The notes: generated by a model from the letters alone, not told the origin. 46,202 nucleotides of DNA from an uncultured Lachnospiraceae bacterium (GCA_902766825.1 CACXFB010000018.1:1-46202); one strand, 5' to 3'; counted from the first letter of the stretch, positions 25,778 to 35,354 are shown. Numbers and translations: made by a program.

Positions 25778-26224
25778 CTACACTCTCCTAAAACTGTCAT
25801 GATTATCAATCTTTTTGTAGTAGTCCGTAATTTTAGCTAATGCATCTTCTATTGCAATCTCGATATCAAATACCGAGATTGTCTTTCTCTCTAACTGTTT
25901 TTGTGCCTGAAAACCAACCTTTTTAAAAACTACGCATCTGCAGTCACTAACCGCTTTAATCTTCTCTTCAAGTCCGTCAGGGCCGCCACATCCGTGTCCG
26001 CCTCCCTTGCATCCATTTCCCGGTGTGCATCCGCTCTTATCGGCGCATCCACTTTGCGTCACTTCATTATTTTGTACAGTTTCATTTTTATCCGCCACTT
26101 CCCTTATCTCTTTAAACCTGAAACCATTCTCATCTGCTTCATATATGTACACAGACTGTGCTTCACCGAATTTTAAATCAACATTGACACCGTCTGATGT
26201 TCCTACCGCTATGTTGTATGCCAT
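25778..26224 (-). CDS. NifX/NifB-C-terminal-like cofactor-binding protein with Cys/Gly-rich insert
   Basis: This 148-residue protein has the dinitrogenase iron-molybdenum cofactor biosynthesis fold (MAYNIAVGTSDGVNVDLKFG, then an acidic helix). Around residues 58-85 it carries an insert with five cysteines and many glycines (SGCADKSGC, then NGCKGGGHGCGG), followed by Cys-Arg-Cys near residue 96. Such domains bind or carry NifB-type cofactor precursors. The insert could hold a metal cluster. GGAGGG precedes ATG 26224. An intercistronic hairpin separates it from the first K-type gene. Confidence 0.85.
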   Translation of the reverse strand: MAYNIAVGTSDGVNVDLKFGEAQSVYIYEADENGFRFKEIREVADKNETVQNNEVTQSGCADKSGCTPGNGCKGGGHGCGGPDGLEEKIKAVSDCRCVVFKKVGFQAQKQLERKTISVFDIEIAIEDALAKITDYYKKIDNHDSFRRV

Positions 26225-26274
26225 AATCTGCCCTCCTTTTGCATCATTTCCTTAAATACTCTATATAGTGGTTA

Positions 26275-26311
26275 CAGGTATATGGACAGTTTTTACGCTG
26301 CCATATACCTG
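26275..26311 (-). other. Intercistronic hairpin between the first K-type gene and the NifX-like gene
   Basis: CAGGTATATGG and CCATATACCTG form a perfect 11-bp stem, extended by CAG/CTG after one bulged A, with an 8-nt loop. No U-run follows on the minus strand, so it is not a classical terminator. It probably protects or limits the upstream nifH-D-K message and so sets unequal expression of the two halves of the operon. Confidence 0.6.
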
Positions 26312-26340
26312 CATGATTGTCACCGAAAGGTAAATATATA

Positions 26341-27639
26341 TTAATTGAATCTTTGTACCGCTACGGTATAAATGTCTTCTATAAGACGTATTCCACCTGC
26401 ATAACCTACATAAAAGCTGTCAAACACAACCTTATCCTGAACAGGCCATGATATATTGATGTAGTTACCTTTAAGGCTTTCGGTAACTTCCTTCTCATAG
26501 TATCCGCCAAGTACAAGAGGATAACCATGATAATCATGAGTCTTAATTTCCTCATGAATCTTGTATCCGTCTGTCTCAAATGAAACCTCTGCCTCAATAC
26601 CAAAGTTAAGGTTCTTAAATTCTTCCTCGATTTCTTTTCTGTACTTAGTTGGTGTATCATCAACAACAAACTGTTTTGCCGGAACAAGTCCAAGGTCATT
26701 TACAAGGAACTTGGTAATTCCGAGTGCATACTGTGCATCTGCCACAACAGTAAACTGCTTGTTGATAACACGGTTCTCAAGGAACAGATCAGCATATCTT
26801 CCGATAAGATAGTAATAATAATCCTCATGCTCCTTGATTACTGACTCAACCTTTTCCTTATCAACACCTGCAAACTCACCGACTTCTCTTAAGAAGGCAC
26901 TTGTCTGTGTTGCACCGATAGGAAGTGTCTTAATATGAAGGTAAGGTGTTCCAAACTTGCGCTCTAACTTTTTAACATTTGAAAGACCTACCCATGGAGA
27001 AACCAAAAGATTGAATTCAGCCTCAGGAATCTTATTGATATTATCTATACCTCTGTTGTATCCGAATATTGTGTTAGGTGTAAGTCCAAGTTCAGACACA
27101 AGCTTTTCAAGCTCTCTTATGTTACCAAGCCAGAATAAATCCTGGTAAGGAACATCGGCCCAGATGTTAACAAGACCTTTTTGTTTTGTATCTGATTTCT
27201 TAAGGTACTGATCGATAATCGCATCGATAACCTGCTCATGACCTTTGTAGTTATTTCCTTTAAATCCTGCTGTAGGTGCATATATTACAGGCTTGTCGCT
27301 GTCTGCAAACTCAGACACAACTTCACCGGAATCGTCTCCGACTATCTCAGGAATACATCCTGTAAGAACAACATACAGGTCTGCATCTATAACCTTTAAT
27401 GCATTATCAATTGTTGAATGAAGCTTTTTAACACCACCAAACACTACGTCTTTCTCATTGATACTTGTACATGGAAATATGTTTGGTGAGAAATATCCTG
27501 AGCTGCCATTCGTATCGGAGAGCTTTTGTGCACATCCGGGACCCGAATGTAACACAGGAAGTGCTCTGTCAATCGCCTGTACTGTCTGCATAGCTGCAAG
27601 AGCACATTTATATCTTTGTTTATCCAATAATTTTGCCAT
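26341..27639 (-). CDS. Nitrogenase-like component 1, beta/K-type subunit of the first pair
   Basis: This 432-residue K-type protein also starts close to its first cluster cysteine (Cys12). The others are Cys36 (LHSGPGC) and Cys95 (LTGCIPEIVGDD). The C-terminal FDSFYVGYAGGIRLIEDIY matches the helix seen in the second K-type subunit, so the two K genes are probably related by duplication. Its ATG overlaps the stop of the first D-type gene by one base (TAATG), giving tight translational coupling, with GGAGG upstream. It is the partner of the D-type subunit encoded just before it. Confidence 0.88.
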   Translation of the reverse strand: MAKLLDKQRYKCALAAMQTVQAIDRALPVLHSGPGCAQKLSDTNGSSGYFSPNIFPCTSINEKDVVFGGVKKLHSTIDNALKVIDADLYVVLTGCIPEIVGDDSGEVVSEFADSDKPVIYAPTAGFKGNNYKGHEQVIDAIIDQYLKKSDTKQKGLVNIWADVPYQDLFWLGNIRELEKLVSELGLTPNTIFGYNRGIDNINKIPEAEFNLLVSPWVGLSNVKKLERKFGTPYLHIKTLPIGATQTSAFLREVGEFAGVDKEKVESVIKEHEDYYYYLIGRYADLFLENRVINKQFTVVADAQYALGITKFLVNDLGLVPAKQFVVDDTPTKYRKEIEEEFKNLNFGIEAEVSFETDGYKIHEEIKTHDYHGYPLVLGGYYEKEVTESLKGNYINISWPVQDKVVFDSFYVGYAGGIRLIEDIYTVAVQRFN

Positions 27640-29105
27640 TACTTTGCCTCCTCTAAAAATGCATTTACATTCTGCTTATACCACCAGTCTGTGTATGGCA
27701 GCTTTGATCTCTTTGCAAGATTCTCCTCAAAACTTCTGTTTCTTATTGTATCAAGGATAGTCTTTGCAAACTCAAGTGTATGTTTGTAACCAAATATCAT
27801 ATACTCATCTGCAACATATACCGCAGGTGTTCCGTTCTTGATTGCCCATACTGTTGAGCCCGGATGACGTGATAAGTACATATCAGGATTGTATTTTTTA
27901 AGTATATTCATAACCTCATAGTTCTGCTGATCAGCAACACTTGCCTCAAAATCAATATCATTATCAAGAAGGTATTTCATTGAAGGAGGAACATCTCCGT
28001 TCTCATACTTCTTGTCATAATGCCATGCAAGAGCCCATACAACTTTGATTCCAAGTTCATCAAGAACTCTTGAAACCTCGAATGTATATCCAGGTCCCAT
28101 TCCAAGAACGGCTGTAAGACCTTTAAGTTCTTTCTTGACTTCTTCAATCTGAGGAATGTAGATTGCTCTTTGCTCCTCGATATATTTTTCAATCTTATCG
28201 CTTCGGCCTGTAACTTTTCCAATCTCTCTAAGCCATGTCTCAAAACCTGTGATACCACACTGGTTAATACTTCTTACATATGGCACACCGTATTTTTCTT
28301 CAAGACCGTTACCAAGGTAATTACCCAAAGTTCCGCATATACATGTTGTTGCGATGCTTTCAGAAAGATGAGACAGTTCCTCAACAGTTGAATTACAGTA
28401 TAAAAATACCGGATCAAGATCAAACTGTTTAAACATCTCTATAATCTCTGGTCTTGCACTCTCAAAGAAATTCTTAAAGTTAATCTTATTAGTCTTAACG
28501 CCTTCTCTTGGTGGCTGAACAATTCCCTGTAATACCGCATGGTCTGATATGTCAAAACCTGTTGCCCAGATTCTTGATTTGAATCCTTCACAGTGAACTG
28601 CAACGATAGGTACTCCTACTTCCTCGCGGACATCATCAACGATGCTGTCAATATCCTCACCGATAATACCGGTTGCACATGAACTTGATACAAATATAGC
28701 CTTAGGAGAATATCTCTTGTTAACTTCGAGTATTACATCCTTAAGTGCCTTTGTAGAACCAAAGATTGTATCATTTTCATTCATATCCGTTCCTACATAT
28801 ATAGTGCCGCTTGTAACGCCTCTTTTCTTAGCCATTACTCTAGACATATAATATGAACCTGCTCCTGTTACGGAACATCCGGCAGGTCCGTGATGAATAA
28901 TTGCTACATCACGAATTCCTGCAAGCTGTGAAAGTCCACACATAGAAAGACATGTACTTGACTGTGAAAAACATCTTGAACATCCTTTAAGTGTTCCACA
29001 TTCACTTTTTTGTGCCAGGTCCTTAAGTGTTCCTACATATCCTGTTATGGAACCAATTCTGTTTTCTCTGGTTGCCACATTTGAGTTATTTAAATTGATA
29101 CTCAT
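27639..29105 (-). CDS. Nitrogenase-like component 1, alpha/D-type subunit of the first pair
   Basis: This 488-residue NifD/NifE-like protein has P-cluster-type cysteines Cys52, Cys77 (HHGPAGC) and Cys143 (SSSCATGIIGED). Cys257 in TCICGTLGNYL aligns with FeMo-cofactor ligand Cys275 of NifD, anchored on EEKYG(V/I)P, which both proteins share. The NifD His442 position falls in VADEYMIFGYK, where no histidine is present, as in NifE-type scaffolds. An unusual N-terminal cluster of cysteines (Cys36, Cys42, Cys45, Cys56) precedes the usual ones. Gln191 and His195 of NifD are replaced by Trp and Phe. It lies between nifH and the K-type gene. Confidence 0.88.
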   Translation of the reverse strand: MSINLNNSNVATRENRIGSITGYVGTLKDLAQKSECGTLKGCSRCFSQSSTCLSMCGLSQLAGIRDVAIIHHGPAGCSVTGAGSYYMSRVMAKKRGVTSGTIYVGTDMNENDTIFGSTKALKDVILEVNKRYSPKAIFVSSSCATGIIGEDIDSIVDDVREEVGVPIVAVHCEGFKSRIWATGFDISDHAVLQGIVQPPREGVKTNKINFKNFFESARPEIIEMFKQFDLDPVFLYCNSTVEELSHLSESIATTCICGTLGNYLGNGLEEKYGVPYVRSINQCGITGFETWLREIGKVTGRSDKIEKYIEEQRAIYIPQIEEVKKELKGLTAVLGMGPGYTFEVSRVLDELGIKVVWALAWHYDKKYENGDVPPSMKYLLDNDIDFEASVADQQNYEVMNILKKYNPDMYLSRHPGSTVWAIKNGTPAVYVADEYMIFGYKHTLEFAKTILDTIRNRSFEENLAKRSKLPYTDWWYKQNVNAFLEEAK

Positions 29106-29123
29106 TGATCCTGCTCCTTCCCA

Positions 29124-29990
<867 letters not shown>

Positions 29991-30347
29991 CTATAAAAAT
30001 AATTCATTTATTTTGATAAACTTTATCAACTGCTCTATCGACTCCGTTATAATCCCCGGAATCTCGTATGGTTCAATCCCCTTTGCCGTCACAACATTTG
30101 CGGCACCATTACCAATCTTACTAACAATCAGGTAATTACAGTCTGACAACAGGTCTGCCGTTGCCTCTAATCTCTCCTCATCATGATTTCCATTCTCACA
30201 TACAGGTTCTGTCTGTCTTACTTCAATTAATTCAGTTTTTTCATCAGATACTTCATATATAAAAAATCTGTCTGCCTTACCAAAATGTCTGTTAACAACA
30301 ATTCCGTCACTTGAAGCTGCCGCAACTAAGAACTTTTCTCTAGCCAT
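29991..30347 (-). CDS. NifX-like domain protein (detached NifB C-terminal domain)
   Basis: This protein of about 118 residues has the NifX/NafY fold, with the AAASSDGIVVNRHFGKADRFF pattern seen at the C terminus of two-domain NifB proteins. Its ATG lies inside the last codons of nifB (ATGGCTAG), so it is translated by coupling from nifB. This pair looks like a full-length NifB split into two genes. I chose ATG 30347; a longer reading to 30368 lies deep in nifB and has no ribosome site. It probably receives or carries the NifB product. Confidence 0.85.
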   Translation of the reverse strand: MAREKFLVAAASSDGIVVNRHFGKADRFFIYEVSDEKTELIEVRQTEPVCENGNHDEERLEATADLLSDCNYLIVSKIGNGAANVVTAKGIEPYEIPGIITESIEQLIKFIKINELFL

Positions 30348-31221
30348 GAGAAAATGTCTCCTTAACATTTAATCTTCTCTGGTAGATCTTATCTCCGTAT
30401 TCGGATTTACCAGGGACTCCTACAGCATCCGCTCTACAGTGCTGACAATGCCTAAACACATCTATGTACTTTGATGCCTTTGTTCTGGCTTCATCAATCT
30501 GTGCACATTCAGGTGCTTTGTAATCCTTTAATTCGTACTGCGGTATCAACGGGATAATGTTATATATTGAAGCTCCGGCTTCTTTTACCGTCTTTGCAAT
30601 CTCCTCAATATGATCACCGTTAATCTGCGGCACCAAAACTGTGTTAACCTTAACTGTTATTCCGGCTGCTGCTACTTTTTTAATTCCTTCAAGCTGATTT
30701 TTTATAAGTATCTTTGCGCCTTCCTCTCCATATATTCTTTCACCATGATATATAATGTAAGAATTAAGTTTGCTCTCGATAACCGGATCAACTGCATTTA
30801 CAGTTACCGTAAGAGAATCGATGCCGACTTCAATAACTTCGTCGGCACGCTCTGCAAGTAAAAGTCCGTTAGTACTCATACACTTAATGAGATTCGGAAA
30901 TTTCTCTTTAACAATCTTAAATGTTTCCAACGCATAATCAGAAGCTAATGTATCTCCGGGGCCTGCAATTCCTGCCACCTTAATATCAGGGCAAATATCA
31001 AGAGCTTTCTTTAAAATCTCCTCACACTGCTGTGGCTTTAATACTTTTGAAGTCACGCCGGGTCTTTCTTCTACATCATTAATTGTTCTGTCGCAAAATC
31101 TACAGGCTATATTACATCCTGGACTTACCGGGAGATGAATTCTTCCTGCATTGTTCTTGTGCCCGCCAAAACATGGGTGTGAGTTCTGCAAATCTTTATA
31201 TGTATTTCTCGTCTCGCTCAA
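30340..31221 (-). CDS. nifB: NifB-type radical SAM cofactor synthase
   Basis: This 293-residue enzyme fuses two 4Fe-4S clusters and inserts carbide to make the 8Fe precursor of nitrogenase cofactors. It has the N-terminal HPCFGGHKNNAGRIH, the radical SAM motif Cys36-x3-Cys40-x2-Cys43 (PGCNIACRFC), GPGDTLA for SAM binding, and the C-terminal HCQHCRADAVG typical of NifB. It lacks the NifX domain, as do archaeal NifB proteins. The start codon is TTG at 31221 with AAAGGAGG 10 nt upstream; there is no ATG alternative. Its presence shows that this system uses a nitrogenase-type carbide cofactor. Confidence 0.93.
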   Translation of the reverse strand: MSETRNTYKDLQNSHPCFGGHKNNAGRIHLPVSPGCNIACRFCDRTINDVEERPGVTSKVLKPQQCEEILKKALDICPDIKVAGIAGPGDTLASDYALETFKIVKEKFPNLIKCMSTNGLLLAERADEVIEVGIDSLTVTVNAVDPVIESKLNSYIIYHGERIYGEEGAKILIKNQLEGIKKVAAAGITVKVNTVLVPQINGDHIEEIAKTVKEAGASIYNIIPLIPQYELKDYKAPECAQIDEARTKASKYIDVFRHCQHCRADAVGVPGKSEYGDKIYQRRLNVKETFSHG

Positions 31222-31301
31222 CCAGTGATATCCTCCTTTGATGTTTTGTGATAAAGAAATAATATCATCGTTTGAGTGATTTGAAAATTTCGCATATTTT
31301 A

Positions 31302-32000
31302 TTACGCGTTATAAACATTCTTTATAGCAAGGTCATATATTACATCTGCATAATCATGCGCTTTATCGTCATGAGTTGCAATTATTACTGTCTTTCCTCT
31401 GGCTGTATAATCTGCCATGTATTCTAAAATCCTTGTGGCAGTTACCGCATCAAGCCCCGTTGTCGGCTCATCCGCAATAAGAATATCCGGCTCCATTATG
31501 AGTGCTCTTGCAAGTGATGCTCTTTTTAATTCTCCCCCTGACAACTCATATGGATAATTATCTTTTTGCTCCTCAATTCCAAGAGCATTAAGATGCTCTA
31601 TTGCTTTTTCTAAATATTCTCCCTCATGTTTTTTTTCATCATTTATGATTGCCGGTAAAATCACATTTTCAAGAACACTGCTCTTTTTAAGCATTACATT
31701 CCATTGTGGAAGGTACCCTATATTATTTGCATGAAGCAGTGCAAGCTCTTTTTCTTTTAAACCGGTTATATCTTTTTCACCTATCTTCACATGTCCAATC
31801 GTTGGCTTCATATATCCTCCTAATATTGCAAGAAGTGTACTTTTTCCACTTCCCGAAGGGCCTGTTATAACCGTTAATTTTCCACTTTGAAAAGTAATAT
31901 TTTGATTATCAAGTATAACCCTGTTTTTAAATTTCATGCCCACATTTACTGCCTGAATCTCCAAACTATCAATCCTTTCTAACTCTCTAATCTCCATCAC
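31302..32000 (-). CDS. ABC transporter ATPase (LolD/MacB type)
   Basis: This 232-residue ATP-binding subunit has Walker A GPSGSGKST, the signature LSGGELKRASLARALIMEP, Walker B ILIADEPTTGLD and the H-loop ATHD. It belongs to the MacB/LolD/FtsE-like group that works with permeases having large extracellular domains. It overlaps the end of such a permease gene by 14 bp and lies about 80 bp before nifB, in the same direction. The function within the cluster is unknown; export of, or protection from, a sulfur compound or metal is possible. Confidence 0.88.
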   Translation of the reverse strand: MMEIRELERIDSLEIQAVNVGMKFKNRVILDNQNITFQSGKLTVITGPSGSGKSTLLAILGGYMKPTIGHVKIGEKDITGLKEKELALLHANNIGYLPQWNVMLKKSSVLENVILPAIINDEKKHEGEYLEKAIEHLNALGIEEQKDNYPYELSGGELKRASLARALIMEPDILIADEPTTGLDAVTATRILEYMADYTARGKTVIIATHDDKAHDYADVIYDLAIKNVYNA

Positions 32001-33183
32001 GTCTTAGTGCAGTGTACGGTGCAATTTGACTTAAACGCCACACAGGAATCAATGATGTTACAAATCCGATTCCTGCTGCAATCACTGTGATAATCACCAG
32101 TAATAATACAGTTTCTAATGCCGCAGGACCTGGATACGGCATATCAAGCTTCATTCCAATATAATCACCGAACGGAATCGTAAACAGTGCCCCAAGAAGC
32201 CCTCCTGCAATCCCTCCGGCAGCACCAACGAACAAGCTTTGCAGACAGACCATATTAATTATTTTTTTCTTTGTTGCCCCCACTATTCCAAAAAGAGCGA
32301 TTTCTCTTTTTCTCTCATTTGCAATAATAATGTTGACGCATATAAGAATCACAAAAATAAGTACAAGCGTCACAGTTGAAACCATATGTAAGGCACTGTA
32401 GATGCCGTCGATACTTACGGAAATATTTTTTTCAATCTGTTTTGGATATACAACATCTATCTTTTGCGTTGTATTATTTTTTATATTTTCAAACACTTCA
32501 CTTTCATCGTATCCTTCACTCACATTTACGAACACCGACGAGATAATGTCTGATTTTGTCTGCTGTTTTGTTAAAAATGATCCCTTATTAATGGCATCAT
32601 TTATTACGGTATCCATAGATTCAAAAGTAAAATACACAGAACTGTCAAGGCTGGTACCTGTCTTTGCCATTCTCGCTGCAATCTTATACTGTCTTCCAAA
32701 TAATTTGATTACGCCGCCTTCCTCTTCATTAATCGAACTTCCTACAACCACCTCATTTTTATCCTGCTGTTTTTCATACTCCTTACTTATCCATGGATGA
32801 ATTATAAAATCCGTCTTTGGTTCATAAAAAACGATTTCCACTTCACTGCTACAGCAGTCCGCTGCAAGTGACTTTAAAAAAAACTGTGGAGTTGCAGCAG
32901 CAACTCCTTTAGTTTTCAATGCTATATCATATACTGAACGTTCTAAATAAAATGTACCTCTTGCTCCTTCCGAGATAATGCTTCCTGCAAGATCTTTTTC
33001 TCCTTGCGGAACAATCATAAGATCTGCACCCATTCTTTTTTCGAGGTTCTTTGTTCCCTCTTTAAGTCCCGTGTCAATAACCACACTTCCAAACAATATC
33101 GCAGACAATATGAAAACCGGAACGAACAAGAATACACTTTGTAACTTATTTCTCTGTAACTGCTTAAGCACTTTCTTTATCAT
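31987..33183 (-). CDS. FtsX/MacB-like ABC permease
   Basis: This protein of about 398 residues has an N-terminal transmembrane helix, an extracellular domain of about 200 residues with a Cys-Cys pair (AADCCSSEVE), and three C-terminal transmembrane helices. NERKREIALFGIVGATKKKI is the hallmark cytoplasmic loop of MacB-type permeases. I chose ATG 33183, with AAAGGAT upstream and a 20-bp overlap with the DUF4418 gene. With the downstream ATPase it makes a mechanotransmission-type transporter, which usually exports or extracts molecules from the membrane rather than importing them. Confidence 0.88.
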   Translation of the reverse strand: MIKKVLKQLQRNKLQSVFLFVPVFILSAILFGSVVIDTGLKEGTKNLEKRMGADLMIVPQGEKDLAGSIISEGARGTFYLERSVYDIALKTKGVAAATPQFFLKSLAADCCSSEVEIVFYEPKTDFIIHPWISKEYEKQQDKNEVVVGSSINEEEGGVIKLFGRQYKIAARMAKTGTSLDSSVYFTFESMDTVINDAINKGSFLTKQQTKSDIISSVFVNVSEGYDESEVFENIKNNTTQKIDVVYPKQIEKNISVSIDGIYSALHMVSTVTLVLIFVILICVNIIIANERKREIALFGIVGATKKKIINMVCLQSLFVGAAGGIAGGLLGALFTIPFGDYIGMKLDMPYPGPAALETVLLLVIITVIAAGIGFVTSLIPVWRLSQIAPYTALRRDGD

Positions 33184-33586
33184 GATTATCCTTTCCGTTC
33201 TTAACAAACAGATATATAAATTCAGCAACTGAAACTACAAATAAAAGTACTCCGATAACAATGAGTCCAGGGTAAGTCTTTGCGCGGCATGACATCTCGC
33301 TCATCTTGCAAAGTCCGGTAAGCTTAGCCGGTAAAAGAACGACAAGCACTGCTATTGCTGCCTGATAAAGACTTATTCCTGCTCTTATAAGCTCATTTCC
33401 TAAAAGAAGAACCGCAATTCCTGAGAAAATAATAATTGCTCCGACACCAATCTCTGCCTGCTTTGTGTAATGGCATGCCATCTTCTTTTCTGACGCACCG
33501 CACACCGGCAACAATACTGTCGGTATTAAAATAACTAATAATCCTGCTATAATATAAATCAAAGATACTGCTAATCTGTTTTTCAT
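33164..33586 (-). CDS. DUF4418 four-helix membrane protein
   Basis: This 140-residue protein has four predicted transmembrane segments. Two conserved motifs lie outside the helices: MACHYTKQAEIG in the first half and MSCRAKTYPGL in the second. Each holds a Cys that could face the outside. This matches DUF4418, a family of unknown function commonly linked to ABC transporter genes. It lies between an importer ATPase and a MacB-like permease and overlaps the latter, so it is likely a partner of one of the two transporters. Confidence 0.8.
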   Translation of the reverse strand: MKNRLAVSLIYIIAGLLVILIPTVLLPVCGASEKKMACHYTKQAEIGVGAIIIFSGIAVLLLGNELIRAGISLYQAAIAVLVVLLPAKLTGLCKMSEMSCRAKTYPGLIVIGVLLFVVSVAEFIYLFVKNGKDNHDKESA

Positions 33587-33612
33587 TTTATTAATCCTCT
33601 CTTTTTTAAAAA

Positions 33613-34398
33613 TTATAAGTAATATTCAATCTCATCCACTTTTCCGCCAAGGTTAAGCACGTTAAGAATTCTTGTTCTGTATTCCTGGAATGTATCCTGT
33701 GCTCTTGCCCTCGGTCTTGGAAGATCGATGTCAATAACTGCTTCAACCTTAGACGGTCTTGCCGACATGACAACTACCTGATCTGACATATATATCGCTT
33801 CATCAACATCATGTGTAACCATAATCATTGTCATATTGTGTTCTTTCCAGATGTTAAGTATTTCATCCTGAAGGTTCATTCTTGTAAATGCATCAAGCGC
33901 TCCTAACGGCTCGTCTAAAAGAAGTACTGCCGGATGACCGACAAGGGCTCTGGCAAGCGATGCTCTTTGCTGCATTCCTCCTGAAAGCTGATGCGGATAA
34001 GATTTTTCAAAGCCTTCAAGCCCTACAAGCTTTACATACTCACTTACATCTTTCTTTTTGTCTTTGTAAATATGCCTTGCCTTTAATCCAAAAGCAATGT
34101 TTCTTTCAACGTTAAGCCACGGAAAAAGATTGGATCCCTGGAATGCGAATCCTCTGTCGCTTCCCGGCTTTTTAATAAGCTTATCGTCAAGATAAATCTC
34201 TCCGCTTGTTGCCTTATCAAGTCCTCCTATAATTCGAAGGAGCGTTGATTTTCCGCATCCTGACGGTCCGATAAGACTTATAAATGATCCCGGCTTTATA
34301 TCAAGCGAAAAACCGTTAAGTGCTACTACATCATCTGTTGTCGGATCAAGGCTTTTGAACTTTTTATATACATTTTCTATTCTTATTTCTCCTACCAT
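33613..34398 (-). CDS. ABC importer ATPase (SsuB/TauB/NrtD type)
   Basis: This ATP-binding subunit of about 261 residues has Walker A GPSGCGKST, LSGGMQQRASLARALVGHP, LLLDEPLGALD and MVTHDVDEAIYM, the pattern typical of nitrate/sulfonate/taurine importers. I chose ATG 34398 because GGGAG lies 8 nt before it and inside a longer reading. The ATG overlaps the permease stop (ATGGTAG), which couples translation. It works with the permease and binding protein encoded just upstream. Confidence 0.92.
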   Translation of the reverse strand: MVGEIRIENVYKKFKSLDPTTDDVVALNGFSLDIKPGSFISLIGPSGCGKSTLLRIIGGLDKATSGEIYLDDKLIKKPGSDRGFAFQGSNLFPWLNVERNIAFGLKARHIYKDKKKDVSEYVKLVGLEGFEKSYPHQLSGGMQQRASLARALVGHPAVLLLDEPLGALDAFTRMNLQDEILNIWKEHNMTMIMVTHDVDEAIYMSDQVVVMSARPSKVEAVIDIDLPRPRARAQDTFQEYRTRILNVLNLGGKVDEIEYYL

Positions 34399-35354
34399 TT
34401 GATTACTCCCTTCTGCCATACCAATACTTTATCCCTGACTTTAAAAAGAATTGTAAGCGTCAGTGAACATATTGCGGCGATAATAATCAGTCCGGCATAC
34501 ACGCCGTCATAGAGCATCACCGATTTCTGCCAGTTGATATACCATCCTATTCCGGATGAATTACCATTCATCTCTACAGCCATAAGTGTTGCAAATGATG
34601 ATACCGTTCCATAGAATATTCCAAGGAAAATACTTGGCATCGCTGCAGGTATTGCAACATGGATTATCTGATAAATCGTTGAAGCACCAAGGGTTCTTGA
34701 AACCTCAAAATGTACATTTGTTATTGACTGTATTCCACTGCTTGTCATAAGCGTTACCGGGAACCATACCGCAAATGCGATAAGAAATACATTTGCCTCA
34801 TGTGTTGAAGGAAATACCGACAACGCTAATGGTATCCATGCCGTTGTGGGAATAGGTCCGATTACTTTTGTAACAGGATTGAGCCAGTAACCAACATGCT
34901 TTGAATATCCAAGTGCAAGTCCTGTTAAAAATCCTACCGTTGCTCCCCACACAAATCCCGTAAGAAGTAACTTTAACGAATCCAGAACATTTTCAAGCAA
35001 AAACACTCTGTTTTCCACAATCAGTCCGATTATTCTGTCAAGCGACGGGAAATACAAAACCGGAAGTAGCAGCGTCTTAGAAGTTATGTAATTAAGTCCC
35101 ATTAAAAACACTACAACTCCCGCTATAAAAGGCGATTTATATATAATATCTTTTCTGATTTTTCTATAAAACACACTGACTAGAGTTGCCACGAGCAATA
35201 CCGCTCCTATAACAAGCAGAAAATATATATAGTATGGATACTGTGTTTTCTTCTGCTTACCGTTATCAGCCACCGAATAATACACCAGAACGGAGATACC
35301 TATTGCAATATAAGGAAGCAACAGTTTCAGTGCGACACTAAGATATTTCTTCAT
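34392..35354 (-). CDS. ABC importer permease (SsuC/TauC type)
   Basis: This 320-residue membrane protein starts with an N-terminal extension of three to four hydrophobic segments that simple SsuC proteins lack. The conserved BPD-transport core follows, with the EAA-like loop TLGASTIYQIIHVAIPAAMPSI that docks the ATPase. It belongs to the nitrate/sulfonate/taurine/thiamine-precursor permease group. It lies 18 nt after the binding-protein gene. The extension may add extra helices, as in some Clostridia members of the family. Confidence 0.9.
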   Translation of the reverse strand: MKKYLSVALKLLLPYIAIGISVLVYYSVADNGKQKKTQYPYYIYFLLVIGAVLLVATLVSVFYRKIRKDIIYKSPFIAGVVVFLMGLNYITSKTLLLPVLYFPSLDRIIGLIVENRVFLLENVLDSLKLLLTGFVWGATVGFLTGLALGYSKHVGYWLNPVTKVIGPIPTTAWIPLALSVFPSTHEANVFLIAFAVWFPVTLMTSSGIQSITNVHFEVSRTLGASTIYQIIHVAIPAAMPSIFLGIFYGTVSSFATLMAVEMNGNSSGIGWYINWQKSVMLYDGVYAGLIIIAAICSLTLTILFKVRDKVLVWQKGVIKW

